Source of the DNA: Uranotaenia lowii
Taxonomy: Eukaryota; Arthropoda; Insecta; Diptera; Culicidae
Assembly: GCF_029784155.1 (NCBI RefSeq)
Contig: NW_026597566.1
Coordinates: 1-64,000 of the forward strand
Length of the DNA: 64,000 nt
Direction of reading: 5' to 3'
Part shown: positions 33,170 through 46,425 of the stretch, piece by piece
How positions within the stretch are numbered: position 1 is the first letter of the stretch
Layout: each line of letters begins with the position of its first letter
Position numbers and translations under genes: made by a program
The notes under the pieces: generated by a model
What the model was told of the DNA's origin: nothing
The model's database searches: none
The model's input: the letters and a program-made list of their open reading frames with translations, nothing else

Positions 33170-36100
33170 ATGTGGTTTCTTAAACACCTTGAAAATGGTA
33201 AGTTTCGACGGAAAATTTAACTTATGGAAAAAAGTTTCATTATTTGGATGAATTAGAAATTGATCAGATGTGTGTCGAGGATCTTTACGTGGGATTATTT
33301 AACGTTGTCTCATATAATTTTCGTGAGCGTTAATCCCTTGCACGCGTGGAATAATTATCTGATTTGAAACGCTTTAAATAAATTTAGAATTTTCTATGTG
33401 GTAGAAAGAAAAGAGCCAAGTTGATATTTCGTTGACGTGTCTAGGATTTAAAAAAAATGACTGAGCAGCTGAACAGCAATATGAAGCTATTAGATTTTTG
33501 TAATAAATTATGAAAATTATTTCAACTCATTTCAGAACTATTCTAAACCAAATAATTTATTAACACATTCCGTTAGAAATGCTTAAAAAAGACCATTAAT
33601 GATCTATTGAATAATATAGGAATCCTGCGACTAAATTAGCAACAAATTTTAGGACGAGAACTTGCCTCATATTCGATCCTTCTCCAAACAAATCTTGTAC
33701 ATGACAGGGCTGATGGCAAATTCATATATATTGAACCCAATTGAAATCTGAACCAAAAACATTATGACTTATAACACCGTATTCTTAACCCGCACAGGCA
33801 CATTTTACTACATTCGGCCGGAGCTTTCGAAACACACGGTTAGCCGCTCCGTGGGGGACCTGATCATCCAGGGGGACCCTTCGATAAGCCGAAACCATGC
33901 CTTCCTGTATCCGGAAGCCGATGCACTGAAGGTGGTCGATGCCGGCTCCCGGTACGGAACGTTTCTCAACGAATGCATCGAACAGGAACGTGACCCGATT
34001 GCCAAGGATAAACCGACCCCGCTGAAAGTTCAGGATCGCATAAGGTTTGGTAAATGTCAGAGTTTGTGGGTAGTGCAGCGTGCCAGCTTCAATTGTATCA
34101 CTTCGACCATTTCGGTTGACGGAGAGCTGAAAGGTGCTTTACAGAAATTAGGTGGACGAGTTTTGGACAGCTTTCAGGAGAAAGCTACCAATTATTTGAT
34201 CATGAAGACCATTACTACAACACCGAAGCTACTGATGTGCCTGATAGCGCAGGTTCCAGTGGTGAAGCCTGAATTTTTCGGAGCTTGTATTCAGGCTATT
34301 GAAAGTGGTTCTGAACTGCCGAACTACGAAAAGTTTATTCCTGAATTCACAGAGGCCTACGTTCGAAGCGATGGCATTTCCTTCAAATGTGTTGCTGCTA
34401 GGGAAACTTTGTTCAAGGGAAAGGTATTCGTTTTTATCAAATCGAAACATATGACCCAGTACGAAGGTATTATTAAGCAAGCTGGAGGATCTTGTCTCTG
34501 CGCTCAGAAGCGAAAAATTGCGAAAGCTTTCTTCACAGAGCCACACGTAATAGTTATGCAGGCAATTTCGGACTCGTTTTCACAAACGTCTTCCCAAGCT
34601 GTGGACGGCTTGACTCAGATTGTTTGCAATTCGGGTAGACGGTTGATTCCCGATGCAGAAATTGGATTGGCCGTTTTGCATTGTTCCCTGGAAAAGTATT
34701 GTAACCCTCTGTACAAATTTACCAATGTTCTTGACCTAGAAACCATTCCATTTACCCAAGGACCAGCTCTCGCCAAGGATAGTGAGGATTTGTCAAAGAA
34801 GACGCAAGCTCAGCTAAAAGAGAACATCTCAATTCCGGAAACTGAATCTAGAGATTGTTCTCAAGCTATTGATGTTTGCGATAGTCCCGATAAAGAGTCA
34901 GTATGCACTGACGTTGCTTTTAAAATGCCGGAGATTGTTCCTGTCGAACGGACGAATACAGAAGGTAAACGAGGAAAACGGAAATGTACAGAACCGGTGA
35001 CAAGTCCACCGGATGTCAAAAAAACTCGGTCAAAGATCGTGGATGAACCACGTCAAACTTCACCAACAGCGGAAAAAGTATCTAGTCAATCCGAAGTTGA
35101 TGAAAAAGCTTCTAACCAACCACTGCCTTCGCGAGCTTCAAACAGTTTCGGTTTTATGTCTGTTGATCGTGAGGCGGCAGAACAGGAAGAACGATTCCAG
35201 AAAAGCCAGAAAGCTAAACGGCCAGTCAATCTGATGCTCGATGATGGCGATGACGATCTGTTCAACTTTGAAGAAGCTCTGCCCAAACGAGCTAAACGTC
35301 AACCAACTTTGACCGAATCATTCAGTGCTACACAGTCCCAACAGACTCGAAAAACTCGAAATGTTGACAAACAATCTACCGACGATGATCTGTTTGCATT
35401 CGATGGTGCTCCCTCTCGAAGGACCAATCGTAGGGGCAATCTAACTTCTGCGGAAGAAAACGCTCAAAGTTCCAGTTTAGTTCCCAACAATGACACCGAA
35501 AAGCTAAACGCAATCACAACTAATGCCACAACAGCAGATTATAAAACCTTCATAAAACCGGTACACATTCCAGCTGACGGTTGGCTGTCGGCCTCTTTTG
35601 CCGATCTCAAAGTGAAGTCTCAAGCGGATGACAACGGCGATGAAACGATTATGCACATCAAGAAAGAGGACCCCGATTGCGATGAAAAGACTCGGGTCTG
35701 GATAGACGGAATGGAATCGATGTTTCAGGTACGTGTCAAGTGCATGTCCTTGGTCTCCCACAGACCGGTGCCAATGAATGACAGCAGCTTCTTTTCGACT
35801 CGTACTAATTCGAACGTTTCCAATGGATCCAAGATTGGCGGAAACAACTTCAAAGCTTTTGTCAAGGTAAGTTTTGCTTTAGTTTGCTGTTTTTGGTTTT
35901 GGTATTTTTTTTAAATTGTTTCCTGTTTCGATAATAGTCCTTTCCAACCATTCGCTGTGCTTCATACTTATTTGTCAATCATTGTGTCTAACTTCTCATT
36001 TCCAAATTTTGAATACATTACACATAACTTCTAAGTAAATGTTTCTCTACATTTTATGACGACAGTCCTAGTGTTGCTTTCTTCAACCTTTAGTGATAAC

Positions 36101-36220
36101 CGTACATCAGTTCCATTTTCGCGTTTCCTCTTCCAGAAAATAAACTATAAACCACAACAAACCATAGTCAAGACCAAATCCGTGTGCGTGCTGGACAACA
36201 CCCAAGATGACTTCTTCTAG
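33170..36220 (+). CDS. nbs: Nibrin (MRN complex subunit: FHA and BRCT domains)
   Basis: Three exons: 33,170-33,197, 33,798-35,866 and 36,137-36,220, giving 726 residues. The 28-bp first exon supplies MWFLKHLEN and splices in phase 1, matching the family's MW start. The FHA domain (about residues 5-95) shows the phosphothreonine-binding pattern SISRNH and GSRYGTF. Tandem BRCT-like sequence follows to about residue 310. The middle is low-complexity and charged. Near the C-terminus NNFKAFVKKINYKPQ resembles the MRE11-binding motif and spans the last splice. Nibrin recruits MRE11-RAD50 to double-strand breaks and helps activate ATM/Tefu. GTACGTG at 35,730 looks like a donor, but the frame and family match continue through it. 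A poly(A) signal is at 36,283. Confidence 0.93.
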
Positions 36221-36298
36221 TCGTTGAAAAGGGATATCGGAAGATACTGACCATATAAATAACCATGTATTAGTTCTACTGTAATAAACTTTACGTTC

Positions 36299-37815
36299 TC
36301 ATTTATTTGTCGTTTTTCGAGCTTGCGTTTTATCTCTAATGATCTTCGAAAGTTCTTCTTTGAACATTTGGACTAACTCTTTCGTAGGCAATTGGTTTAA
36401 TTCGCGCAGCATATTTTTGGCAAACACGTTGAACACCTGATCTTTAACCTTCCCAGTCACTGCCTGGTTTATATCAGTCTGCCGTTTTCTCTTCTCGTCG
36501 TCCAAAAACTTCTTAACATCGAACTTAGACTTTACATTATCAACAACCTTCAAATCAGTCTTTGTCGCTTTAGGTTTCGAATCCCTCCTCACAACTTCTC
36601 CTTCGTCAGCCTTTATTCGCTGAACCAGCAGTTCTTTTGGTTTTGAGCTTTCAACTCCGCCCGTGGCAATCTTCTTTTCAATAGCCGCATCAATTTTTTT
36701 CCCAGAAGCCAAATCTTCGTCATCTCCAGTCAGAAACAGAAACAAGCTACTGTCGGTACCGATGTTCAAAATTCCCTCCCCGCTATCTACATCTATATCA
36801 ATCAGTTTCACCCAATCGTCTCCAAGCCATTTGCTCAAACTTTTCGGTAAATCACAATCTCCGCTCGTGGGCCAAGGTTTACCATTGTTCTGAAGTATGT
36901 TTCTCAGAGGGTACAACTCTTCATAATAGTGAACTACTTTCGTACAAATATCTCGAGATTTGTACCAAACTTCGGCCAGTAAACAAATAAATATGGAGTT
37001 TAAATTGAAGAAATACCCAGTCGATATGAAACGAATATAATACCGTGCTGCTTCCCTAGTTATAGCCACAATGTGGCAGAACAGCTTCGAGAGACCCTGC
37101 AAACGAATCATCAGGTAATCCAGATTTGCCAGTGTAGGCAAGTCGATTGTTTTGGTCAGAAAAGTCCCCTCCGGCAGCAGGCTTAGTAAATTCAGCAGTA
37201 TTCGACCGATGTCAACCGAGCGGACCCGCAACAGGGCCTGGTTGATCCGCTTGAACAGTCTGAACCCGTGCATGTTGTAGAAGCGGTTGGACCAATTGAC
37301 CGTGAATCGCGAAACGTATGCGGCGGCCTTTTCGAAGCCCTGCTGATTGGTGAAGTAGTCTGAGGCGTTCTGAATGGTGCTGTATAGGGCGCGAATTTCT
37401 GGAATTGTTCAGAAATATTGGAAATATCGGTTAAATTTAGTTCATTAGAATTTCTGTTCTATTCTGATCTATTATTTTTGGGCTTATGTTTTCAGGATTG
37501 GATTTGTGGTTCCTAAACCCGTTAGAAACGAAGTCTGAACTCTGAACTGGCAATAACAATGCACAAACATAATGAATATAACTGGCCTAAGGTGACAACC
37601 TAGTGGAACGCCATATACGGCATCACAGAGTTCATTATGGGTTGGTTTTCATGCTACTGTGTTTACATGCCATGTTACTCAAGATGAACACTCGTTAAAC
37701 AAACTATTTTGCCAATCAAAATGGTCATTTTACGAGATTGTTTTCAGAAGTTTTACATTAAAAGCACTGATCACACTGACAGGACACTTAGAACAAAAAT
37801 TCGACCATTTTCACA

Positions 37816-37884
<69 letters not shown>

Positions 37885-40800
37885 TTAACTTTCGATGCAT
37901 GGAGTACGGCCACAAGTCGTTTGACTGCAAGGGAGTTGACAGACGAGGATTATGCTGGGGGTGCGGAGAATCTGGTCACATAGCGGCTACCTGCAGTAAG
38001 CCGGCGAAGTGTCTTATTTGCACTGGTGACCATGTAACTGGCAACCCAAGGTGTTCTGCCTACCAAAAGGCGCTAGCAGCGATATCAAGGGCTTGGAAGT
38101 AATCCAAATCAACCTCAACCACTGTCACGAAGCACAACAGCTTCTGCGACAGATTGCGGTGGAAGAGAAGCTAGACACAGCGTTAGTAGCAGACCCCTAT
38201 TATAGAGCCCTGAATGGCACAAATTGGGTGACCGATAGTGCCAATCTGGCAGAAATAGGGGTGACAGGAAAGTTTCCCATACAAGAAGTGGTCACATCGA
38301 ATGAAGAAGGCTTCGTGATAGCCAAAGTCAATGGGATCTTCTTCTGTAGCTGCTACGCTCCACCGAGGTGGACCTTGGAGAAGTTTTGAGCTACGATGGA
38401 TAGGATAGTCGAGTTGCTCACAGGCTGAAGCCCCGTTATTATCGCTGGGGATTTCAATGCGTGGGCCCAAGAATGGGGTAGTTCTCTTACGAACGCCAGA
38501 GGACAGAGTCTACTTGAAGCACTTGCAAGGCTGAATGTAGACCTGGCGAACGTAAGTAATACTAGAACCTACCATAGAGAGGGACGTGAATCCATTATAG
38601 ATATCACATTTGCTAGTCCCAGATGGACAAGTAATTGGAGGGTGAGCGAGGACTACACTCATAGTGACCACTTTGCGATTCGTTATCGTGTGGGTCAAAG
38701 TGCACGTCAGTCAGAGGAGAGGTAATGACAGGTGACGCTGGAGGACAAAACAATTTGGCCGGAATGTCTTTGTCGAGGTTTTGAAATGGGAGCCAAACCT
38801 GTCAAACTTGTCGGCGGAAAACATGACGAAAGTACTCAAACGTGCTTGTGACGCAGCAATGACGAGGAGCGCTTATTGTAGAAACCGACATCCACCAGTT
38901 AATTGGTGGACTGAGGAAATCGCGATTTTGCGTGCCAGCTGTCTTCGCGCTAGGCGAAACATGCAGAGAGCACGAACTCAAATGGAGAGAGACGAGCGTA
39001 GGCCGCTTTTCAAAAATGCGAAAAGAAACCTATGCAAGGCAATTGAAGAGAGTAAAAAGGCATGTTTAAGGAAACTTTGTCTTGATGCCAATGACCGACC
39101 ATGGGGCGATGCCTACAGGATAGTTATGGCAAAAAACAAAAGCGGTAGCACACCACCTGAAATGTGCCCCAACAAACTGAGAGAAATAACGAGAGAGCTG
39201 TTCCCTCATCATGATATCAATAGCTGGCCGCAAGTCGCGATCGACTGGGATACGAGCGAGGAGGAGTTAATATCGTTGGAAGAACTGCGCGACAACGCCA
39301 AATCCCTTCAACTGGAAAAGGCTCCGGGTCCAGATGGTACCCCGAACATTGCAGTTAAGGCCGCGATTATGGAATTTCCCGAAATGTTCCGATCGTCACT
39401 GCAAATTTGTATAGAGGAAAGGATGTTTCCAGATATTTGGAAACGGCAGAAGCTGGTTCTGCTGCCCAAACCAGGAAAGCCATTGGGGAACCCATCGGCA
39501 TACATGCCAATATGCCTACTGGATACGGTTGGAAAGATTCTGGAAAAGGTGATCTTGAATCGTATCCAGCGGTACACTGAGGGCGAGGGCGGATTGTCCA
39601 ACAATCAATTCGGCTTTCGAAAAGGGCGATGCACAGTCGACGCCATTCGATTTGTCATCGAAACGGCTGATAAAGCCAGACTTACGAAGAGAAGAGGGGA
39701 CCGTTTTTGTGCGGTGGTAACATGGGACGTGCGTAACGCCTTCAATAGTGTCAGCTGGGCAGCGATTGCTTCTTCGCTTTTAAAAAAGAGGATACCGAAA
39801 TATCTGTGCAAATTAGTGGAAAGCTATTTCCAGAACCGCAAGCTTCTATACATGACGAGCGAAGGATTTCAGGAAATGAATGTTACAGCTGGAGTGCCGC
39901 AAGGGTCGATACTGGGCCCGGTTCTGTGGAATATTACGTATGATGAGGTGGTGACATTGAGCCTGCCAGAGGGAGTAAAGTTGGTTGGTTTCGCGGACGA
40001 CGTCTTGCTACTAGCGACGGGTAACTCTACAGAAATCGTCCAGCTAAGAGCTTCAGAGGCTGTAGATGCGGTAGAGAGCTGGATGCACTCCAAAAGTTTG
40101 CAGTTGGCCCACAACAAAACCGAGATGGTCCTGATATCAAACCTGATTTCACCGCAAACAGGCAAGATTACAGTTGGATCATGCACTATCGAATCAAAGC
40201 GTGAGCTTAAATATTTGGGTGTGATGATTGACGACCGGCTCAGCTTTAAAAACCACGTTGAGTATGTGTGCAAGAAGGCGGCAACAGCAACGGCCGCACT
40301 CACAAGGATAATGACGAATAACTCGGGGATCCGAAGTAGTCAGCGAAGGATAATTTCGAGTGTAATTTCGTCAATCCTTCGGTATGGAGGGGCGGCCTGG
40401 AAATCTGGTCTTAACATCCAGTGTAACCAGTAGAAGCTGAACAGTGTACAGAGTCGAATGAATTTGCGGGTCATCAGTGCATACCGCACCGTTTCGTCGG
40501 AGGCTGCATGCGTTGTAGCGAGAGTCATGCCCATCTCGGTTTTGTTGGTGGAGGACTCATATTGCTACGAAAATAGAGGCACGCAAAACGTGAGAACACG
40601 AGCCAGAGATAGCTCCATGGCCAACTGGCAGCAGCTGTGGGACAGCTCAGAAGAGGAAGGTGGACCCATCGTTTGATCCCAAACATCAAAGAGTGGATGG
40701 AGAGAAAGCATGGCGAAGTGGATTTCTACATGACGCAATTCCTGACTGGACTGGACATGGATGCTTCATGAAGTACCACCACAGGTTCGGGCATGCGGCC

Positions 40801-43800
40801 TCGTCGGTCTTCCTAACATGCGGTGACGTGGACGAGACACCCGAACACGTGGTATTCTATTGTCCGCATGCGCGGATCTACGGGGGGGTGATGGGGGTGA
40901 TCACCCCCCCAGGCGGAAAAAAAATCATCTGTAAAATGTTCAATAATTTTTTAACTCAATTTAGATGAAATATAACTTTTCCATGTTTCAATATATCTTA
41001 ACATTGACATTACCATTTTTACGCGTGAGTAAGAATTCAATAGCTGCTTAAAAATATTCTTGAATTAAGTACCTATAAACAGTATGCGCGTGTATATCTG
41101 GGTGTTGGCTTCAGGCGTGCGAAAAGGATAAAGCATGCACCTCACTCTTTAATGAATTTCCTTAATCATGACAGCAGATTGGTTTTCTTTATTAACCGAT
41201 ATCCAGTGTTGTTGTAAGTGCCAGTACCAGAAACGACGTTTGATGGTGACTAATTCTGAATGATTTCTTGTAAAGGCCTGAAAGAAGCTAACATTTATTT
41301 TCAAGTTGATCATAAAGTGGTTTCTTATTTATGAATGTTTACCAAACTCGATGGTTTTCTAAATAAAATTGTATTGGGTCCAAGGATGAAAATTTTCAAT
41401 AATTGTTCTATGTACAGCTAGAAATTTTCGTGACATAATTCTGACATTTTCAGTAACACTTTTTAACTCTGGGAAAATAACCTCAAAAGCGATCATGTCC
41501 TTGAACGGACATCAACGTTTTGTTAACTAAAATTTTGGAGGTTATTCTTACTTTTCTTTTCCATATACGTAGGCAAGTGTGCGTAAGAACTGTCAAAATC
41601 AACTCTATAGTTGATATTATTTCTACACACAAAACTTTCGAGGCTCCACTTAGCAAAAATGAGCCGTTACTTTCCGTTAGCAAAAAAAATAATTTACTGC
41701 TCAGTTAGCATTTTCTCAAATTGTCATGGCTTTTGCTCAATTTGAGTAAAAAAAACCCTTTGCTACCAAATTGAGCAATTATATTAGCATGGACTCGAAC
41801 AATAGTCTGTATATACTTAAACCGCAGTCGTTTTTTTTTCTGCATTTCGTCCAGTCGGTCGCAATTTCGAAGCGAGGAAAAATAAAAGTTTTGTTTTTCT
41901 TTCACGAATTTTGTTGGAGGAAGATAAAATTCCATTGATTAACTTGTTCCAGAACTCGCACCAACCAACGATGTCAACATTGCTGATCTGTGCGTGCGGG
42001 TGGAATTGCTGTGGTTCTGTTTGGTGTTCCCGGTGCGTTCATCTCAGGCTGCTCCGGAATTCCATCTGGACGGGTGTTGATAAAAACTTCCTGTGGGTGC
42101 CGGCCAACTATTTAGTTGTGGTGACCGCCCGCGGAAGAGCCCATAACACAGCTGGCGTGGCGCGAAACACGAAAGAGTTGAACCTATACATCGAATTCCT
42201 CCGCTGGATGGGGGCTGCTCGATTGATCAACCAGCGCTTTAGTTCCGGCAACGTTGCTACTGTTCACGGAAGCGAATCAATTTATAGGGCAGAACATTCT
42301 ACCTGAGTTTGCTCGGTAAGTGGGTAATTTAAACTAAACAAAATTTAAACCTATTTAACTTAAAACAAAATTTTATTTTAGCTGAGGACGAAGAAAGTTA
42401 ATGGCCATTCCGATGGCACATCACAGGCTTCTGAAAACTCACAACGGTTGTCTAAAGGTTGGCAGTCGGAAGTTGAATAACTCGAGACTGAAGGTGTGAG
42501 CATTGATGACGTAATCGCTGGCCCGTTCTCGTTGCCAGCAAAGTAGGGCCAAAAATTTGAATTTGACCAGAGCTTCTCTTTTCGTTATTATGTCGATTGG
42601 GACAAACCTTGTGCAACTCGCAGAACAAAAACTTGTATGAAGATGGTTCTGGAACGAGCACTACCAAATGATGTATTTTTTTTACTTCTTTAGCAATTTA
42701 TGCAAAATTCTCTAATTATTTTCTTTTTTCAGAAAGGCATCCGGGAAGTTGTAACTGACCGCAACCAGTGGGAAAAAGTATCTCCAATCAAAAAATCGTT
42801 GAATAAGAGGGGGAGGACCGTGAATTTTGTTAATCTCCTAAGATTCTTATATAAGACATCGATTAGCAGGTAAAATTTTGTTTAATTATTCATTTCTGAA
42901 ATAGTATTCCGAAATCGGATTTTTTTGCATATTTACAAAATTTCATTCCTTATCCCCAAGTGACTTACTTTTGTTATTGTTTTTATAAACTGTTTAACTT
43001 AATCTGTGTGTTAAAAAAGCATTCGAAATTTTAAAAAGAATTCTAATTTCTTCATGTTCTGAAAGAAGGCATTAAATTGAATAAAGGCATTTTTATTCCA
43101 ACTCTTACTCTGAACTCTGAAAACTGAATCTAAAATTGCTATCTGATAAATTAAATAGGTGCCTCATTCTCAATCTCCAAACTTAATTTGAAATCAGAAA
43201 ATGTAATTTCAATCTGCTTTCGATTTGAATTTTAAGTATCTATGTTAAAATTCCAGCTGATCAGAAATAAAAAAACATAAAAAAAAGTTCATGCATATAA
43301 ATGAATAAAATGATTTAATTTTTCAGATTTATCACCGAATGCAAACCATTAAAGCGGGTCAGTTATCGAGCAAGCTGGTTAACCCCTTATTTATTATTCG
43401 GTCGGTGGATGAACCTGGTTGACACGATGAAGAATTGAGCGGAGTAAAATGGTGGAGAATAAAAAGATAACAAAATATTAGAATTTTTTATTTAAACATT
43501 AATATCACAAACCAAAAGAAACGAGGGCTTGAAAAATAACTAAAATTCTAGTAATTTTTGGGATAAAAAAAATTATTGCTAAAATTTCAGCAAACAATAT
43601 TTTTTATTGCTGAAAAATAAGTAAAAATTTAGTCCGGACACTTTGGACTATTTTGCTTAAATTCCAGTAATTTTTTTTTGCTAAATTGATTGCTAAAAAC
43701 TTAGCTGGTCAAATTTGAGCAAAATTTTGCTAATTTTCGGCCTCAGAAATTTTGTGTGTAGATGTAGCAACCGAAAATCTGATCGATCAAACTTTGCAGA

Positions 43801-46352
43801 CATCCAGATCTGCTACCGTTTGTCTCTGCTTTCAGGAACATGCATGCCACCGAAAATGATAAGGTGTAAGTACATACAACTGCAACTGAACAATAAAAGC
43901 ATCGAAATGTTTTCAAGTTCTACTAGCAATTCTGACTTCCAAGAATGATCAGACGTTCGCATCTGCTGCAGACCCATAAGTCTTAGAAACAGATAAAGGT
44001 GCTGTTCTAAAGGCTCATCCTAAACCTTACTCATTTATTGATGATATCACAAAGCTTAACATTTTAACTAAACACTGGGTACCTCCACCACAATTTTCGT
44101 TTCTATACTCCGAGCATTTGAAAAGTCGAAGTGCTGAAAAAGAAAAATGATACGCAAGTGCATTGCATTTGGAAACTTTTAGTTTACTAGTTTTTTTTCC
44201 AAAACTGAGCAAGGTTATCTTAGTAAAGTCTATTCGCTCTTTGTAGTCAACCTCACTGGTGGAGTGAATAAAACTGGTCAATTGTTAAATCTTGTTACTA
44301 AGCCTTGTTTTTCAAAACTCCCAGTAAAAAAACGCTGTAAGTATTCAATAAGATATAAGGAGGCAAATTTATTCAGCGAACCCCTTTAATAAAATAAAAT
44401 ATAATTATTAGCAATCTCTATTTTATTTGTTTAGATACGTGCTTATTTGTGTTTTAAATGTTTATTTGTTTTAGATTGTTTTTTGATTCACGTTTTTAAA
44501 TTGATATTTTAATGGATCTTCAAGTGAAAAATATGTAAAATTATTGAATAAATACATTGACGGGTTTCGAAAAGTAATGAAGCAGCATACGGTTTAAATT
44601 GGATCTTAAAAGAGAAAATATTTCAATTAAATATAATTGAAACTTATGTAAATGGCTTTTTTACCCGAGTATTGTAATAGAATCAACATTAATAAGACGA
44701 AGTTTTAACCATAAAACCAGAGATGCTCATTTGAGTAAGTTGAAATCATACCAACAGGTTTATTTTTGACTGAAAATAAAGTACGATTTTCAAAATTAAA
44801 CTGCTCATGGATTTCTTATCTGATAAAAATAAACATTCCATGGTACCTCCATATCCCCAACTAGATAAATAAACGTAAATTGAATTTCATACCAGTGAAA
44901 AAAAAAACATTTGCCTGCATTTTACCTAAGACTAAGCCAGCCTCAAACAGATGTACAGAATTCTTTGAACAAACTTTTTTTTTAAATTGTTTTCAACATT
45001 ATTTACATGCTACTGAATTCCCTTCATCTTTATCATCAACATTTTTCCTGTCACAGTTTTTATTGTGCCAAATCACTTAATAAATTTGGCCATATTTTTT
45101 GAAAATTTACTAAATCACCCCCCCTAAGAGCAATGTCTAGATCCGCGCCTGATTGTCCGAGATTTGAAGAGGAACGTGCCAACATATTCGCCGCCTGCAG
45201 ACCAGAAACGACAGCGGACAACATGCTGCAGAAGATGTGTGATGACATCAACACATGGCAGGCAGTCAGTGATGGGCTCGCTCGGATAATGACTGCTTTG
45301 CAAAGGAGTTGGAGACTGGCGCAAATTGCGATTGACGTAGGATAACGTAGGTTAACTTAACTAAGCTTAAAGAGTCCGAAGCTATGAAATGAACTACGCA
45401 AAACAATCAGCGTAGCCGATGGGACCACAACGTGAAGATGATCTCGGGCGGTCAGGATGATATTTAATTTAAATATGAACTTCTTGGCGAGTGTTGCGAA
45501 AGTAGCGCATATGCGTCAATTAGACACCCCCTACCGAAGTATTGCCTCAGGGCAGGTACCGGTTTGGGAAATAGTCTGAGGCCTCAGGTGGAGTTTAGGG
45601 CATATGTATTATGTGTATAGCACCAAACCGAATAGCGACAGTAGGACTAGCGACGCTTTTTGACTAGCGAGATTCCTGTCATCCGTAGGTTTGTTTTTCT
45701 ATTTTCAGTCCAGTAGGCGATTTTGATGTAGAACTCGTACATTGTTTATGTTGTTTACTGTAATTTTCCTTAGGACATCAATCGCATCGCTTCAAGTCTC
45801 CTAAGAAACTCGCGCTGCGTCGTTACTATTGGGATTGGGCCTTCTAAAAAGAATAAAGCTTGCTCTTTACTCTTACACAGATTTCCATAAGAATGACAGC
45901 TAATCGGAGTGAAATTGGAGTGAAGGCTACTTCTCTCTCTGTTTAACACACGAGAAATCGTATACCGGGACTGCGAGCGCGCCCATCGCCCATTATCAAC
46001 GTCGCGACGTGTCGCTAGTAGGCGAAGCTGATGTGATTATTAGCGCTCACATTTTGGATTTTTTCTGCATGCATAATATATACGGATGAGTATATAACGA
46101 GTTGACCCATTGTTCCCATGTAGACACGGCACTCGACGTGCTTTGGGACCAATAGTCCTATTTGCCGCTGGTAGTGTTCGTGATATTACCTCAAAAACAA
46201 GTATGTGCGTCGACCGGCTGCCCGTTTTTTGTACCGAGAGTTTTTGAGGTTAATTGTCCCGTCTCATATACACGCTCTGAAAGTGTGCGTAGGAAATTTC
46301 TAAAACAACTCTATTCGTAAAATTCCTTCTTCGAATTTACCACCTGGGTAAC

Positions 46353-46425
<73 letters not shown>

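Larger units (their letters stand above)
37884..46353 (+). mobile_element. R1-clade non-LTR retrotransposon inserted in a (CA)n tract, split by a hAT-like element
   Basis: The element lies between (CA)n tracts. It is 5'-truncated inside the first zinc knuckle of ORF1: RCMEYGHKSFDC lacks its first Cys, then LCWGCGESGHIAATC and KCLICTGDHVTGNPRC follow. The endonuclease runs from about 38,100 to 38,690 (IIAGDFNAWAQEW, EDYTHSDHFAI) with stops. Reverse transcriptase runs from 38,781 to about 40,430 (VTWDVRNAFNSVSWAAI, GVPQGSILGP, FADDVLLLA), then a C-terminal domain with GHAASSVFLTCGDVDETPEH. At 40,866 the frame is broken by a 4.3-kb insertion and resumes at 45,160 with RFEEERANIFAACRPE, ending in DVG-stop at 45,343. 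The 3' UTR ends CACCTGGGTAACC just before (CA)n. This fits microsatellite-specific R1 relatives such as Waldo or Mino. Confidence 0.9.

Noticed and set aside
35727..35733. Possible splice donor in nbs (CAG then GTACGTG)
   Set aside because: The frame stays open and family-like up to the NFKAFVK motif, so the segment is kept as exon.
37659..38102. 147-codon ORF with a His-Thr run
   Set aside because: The N-terminal part is translation of (CA)n and flanking DNA. Only the zinc-knuckle end belongs to the retrotransposon.
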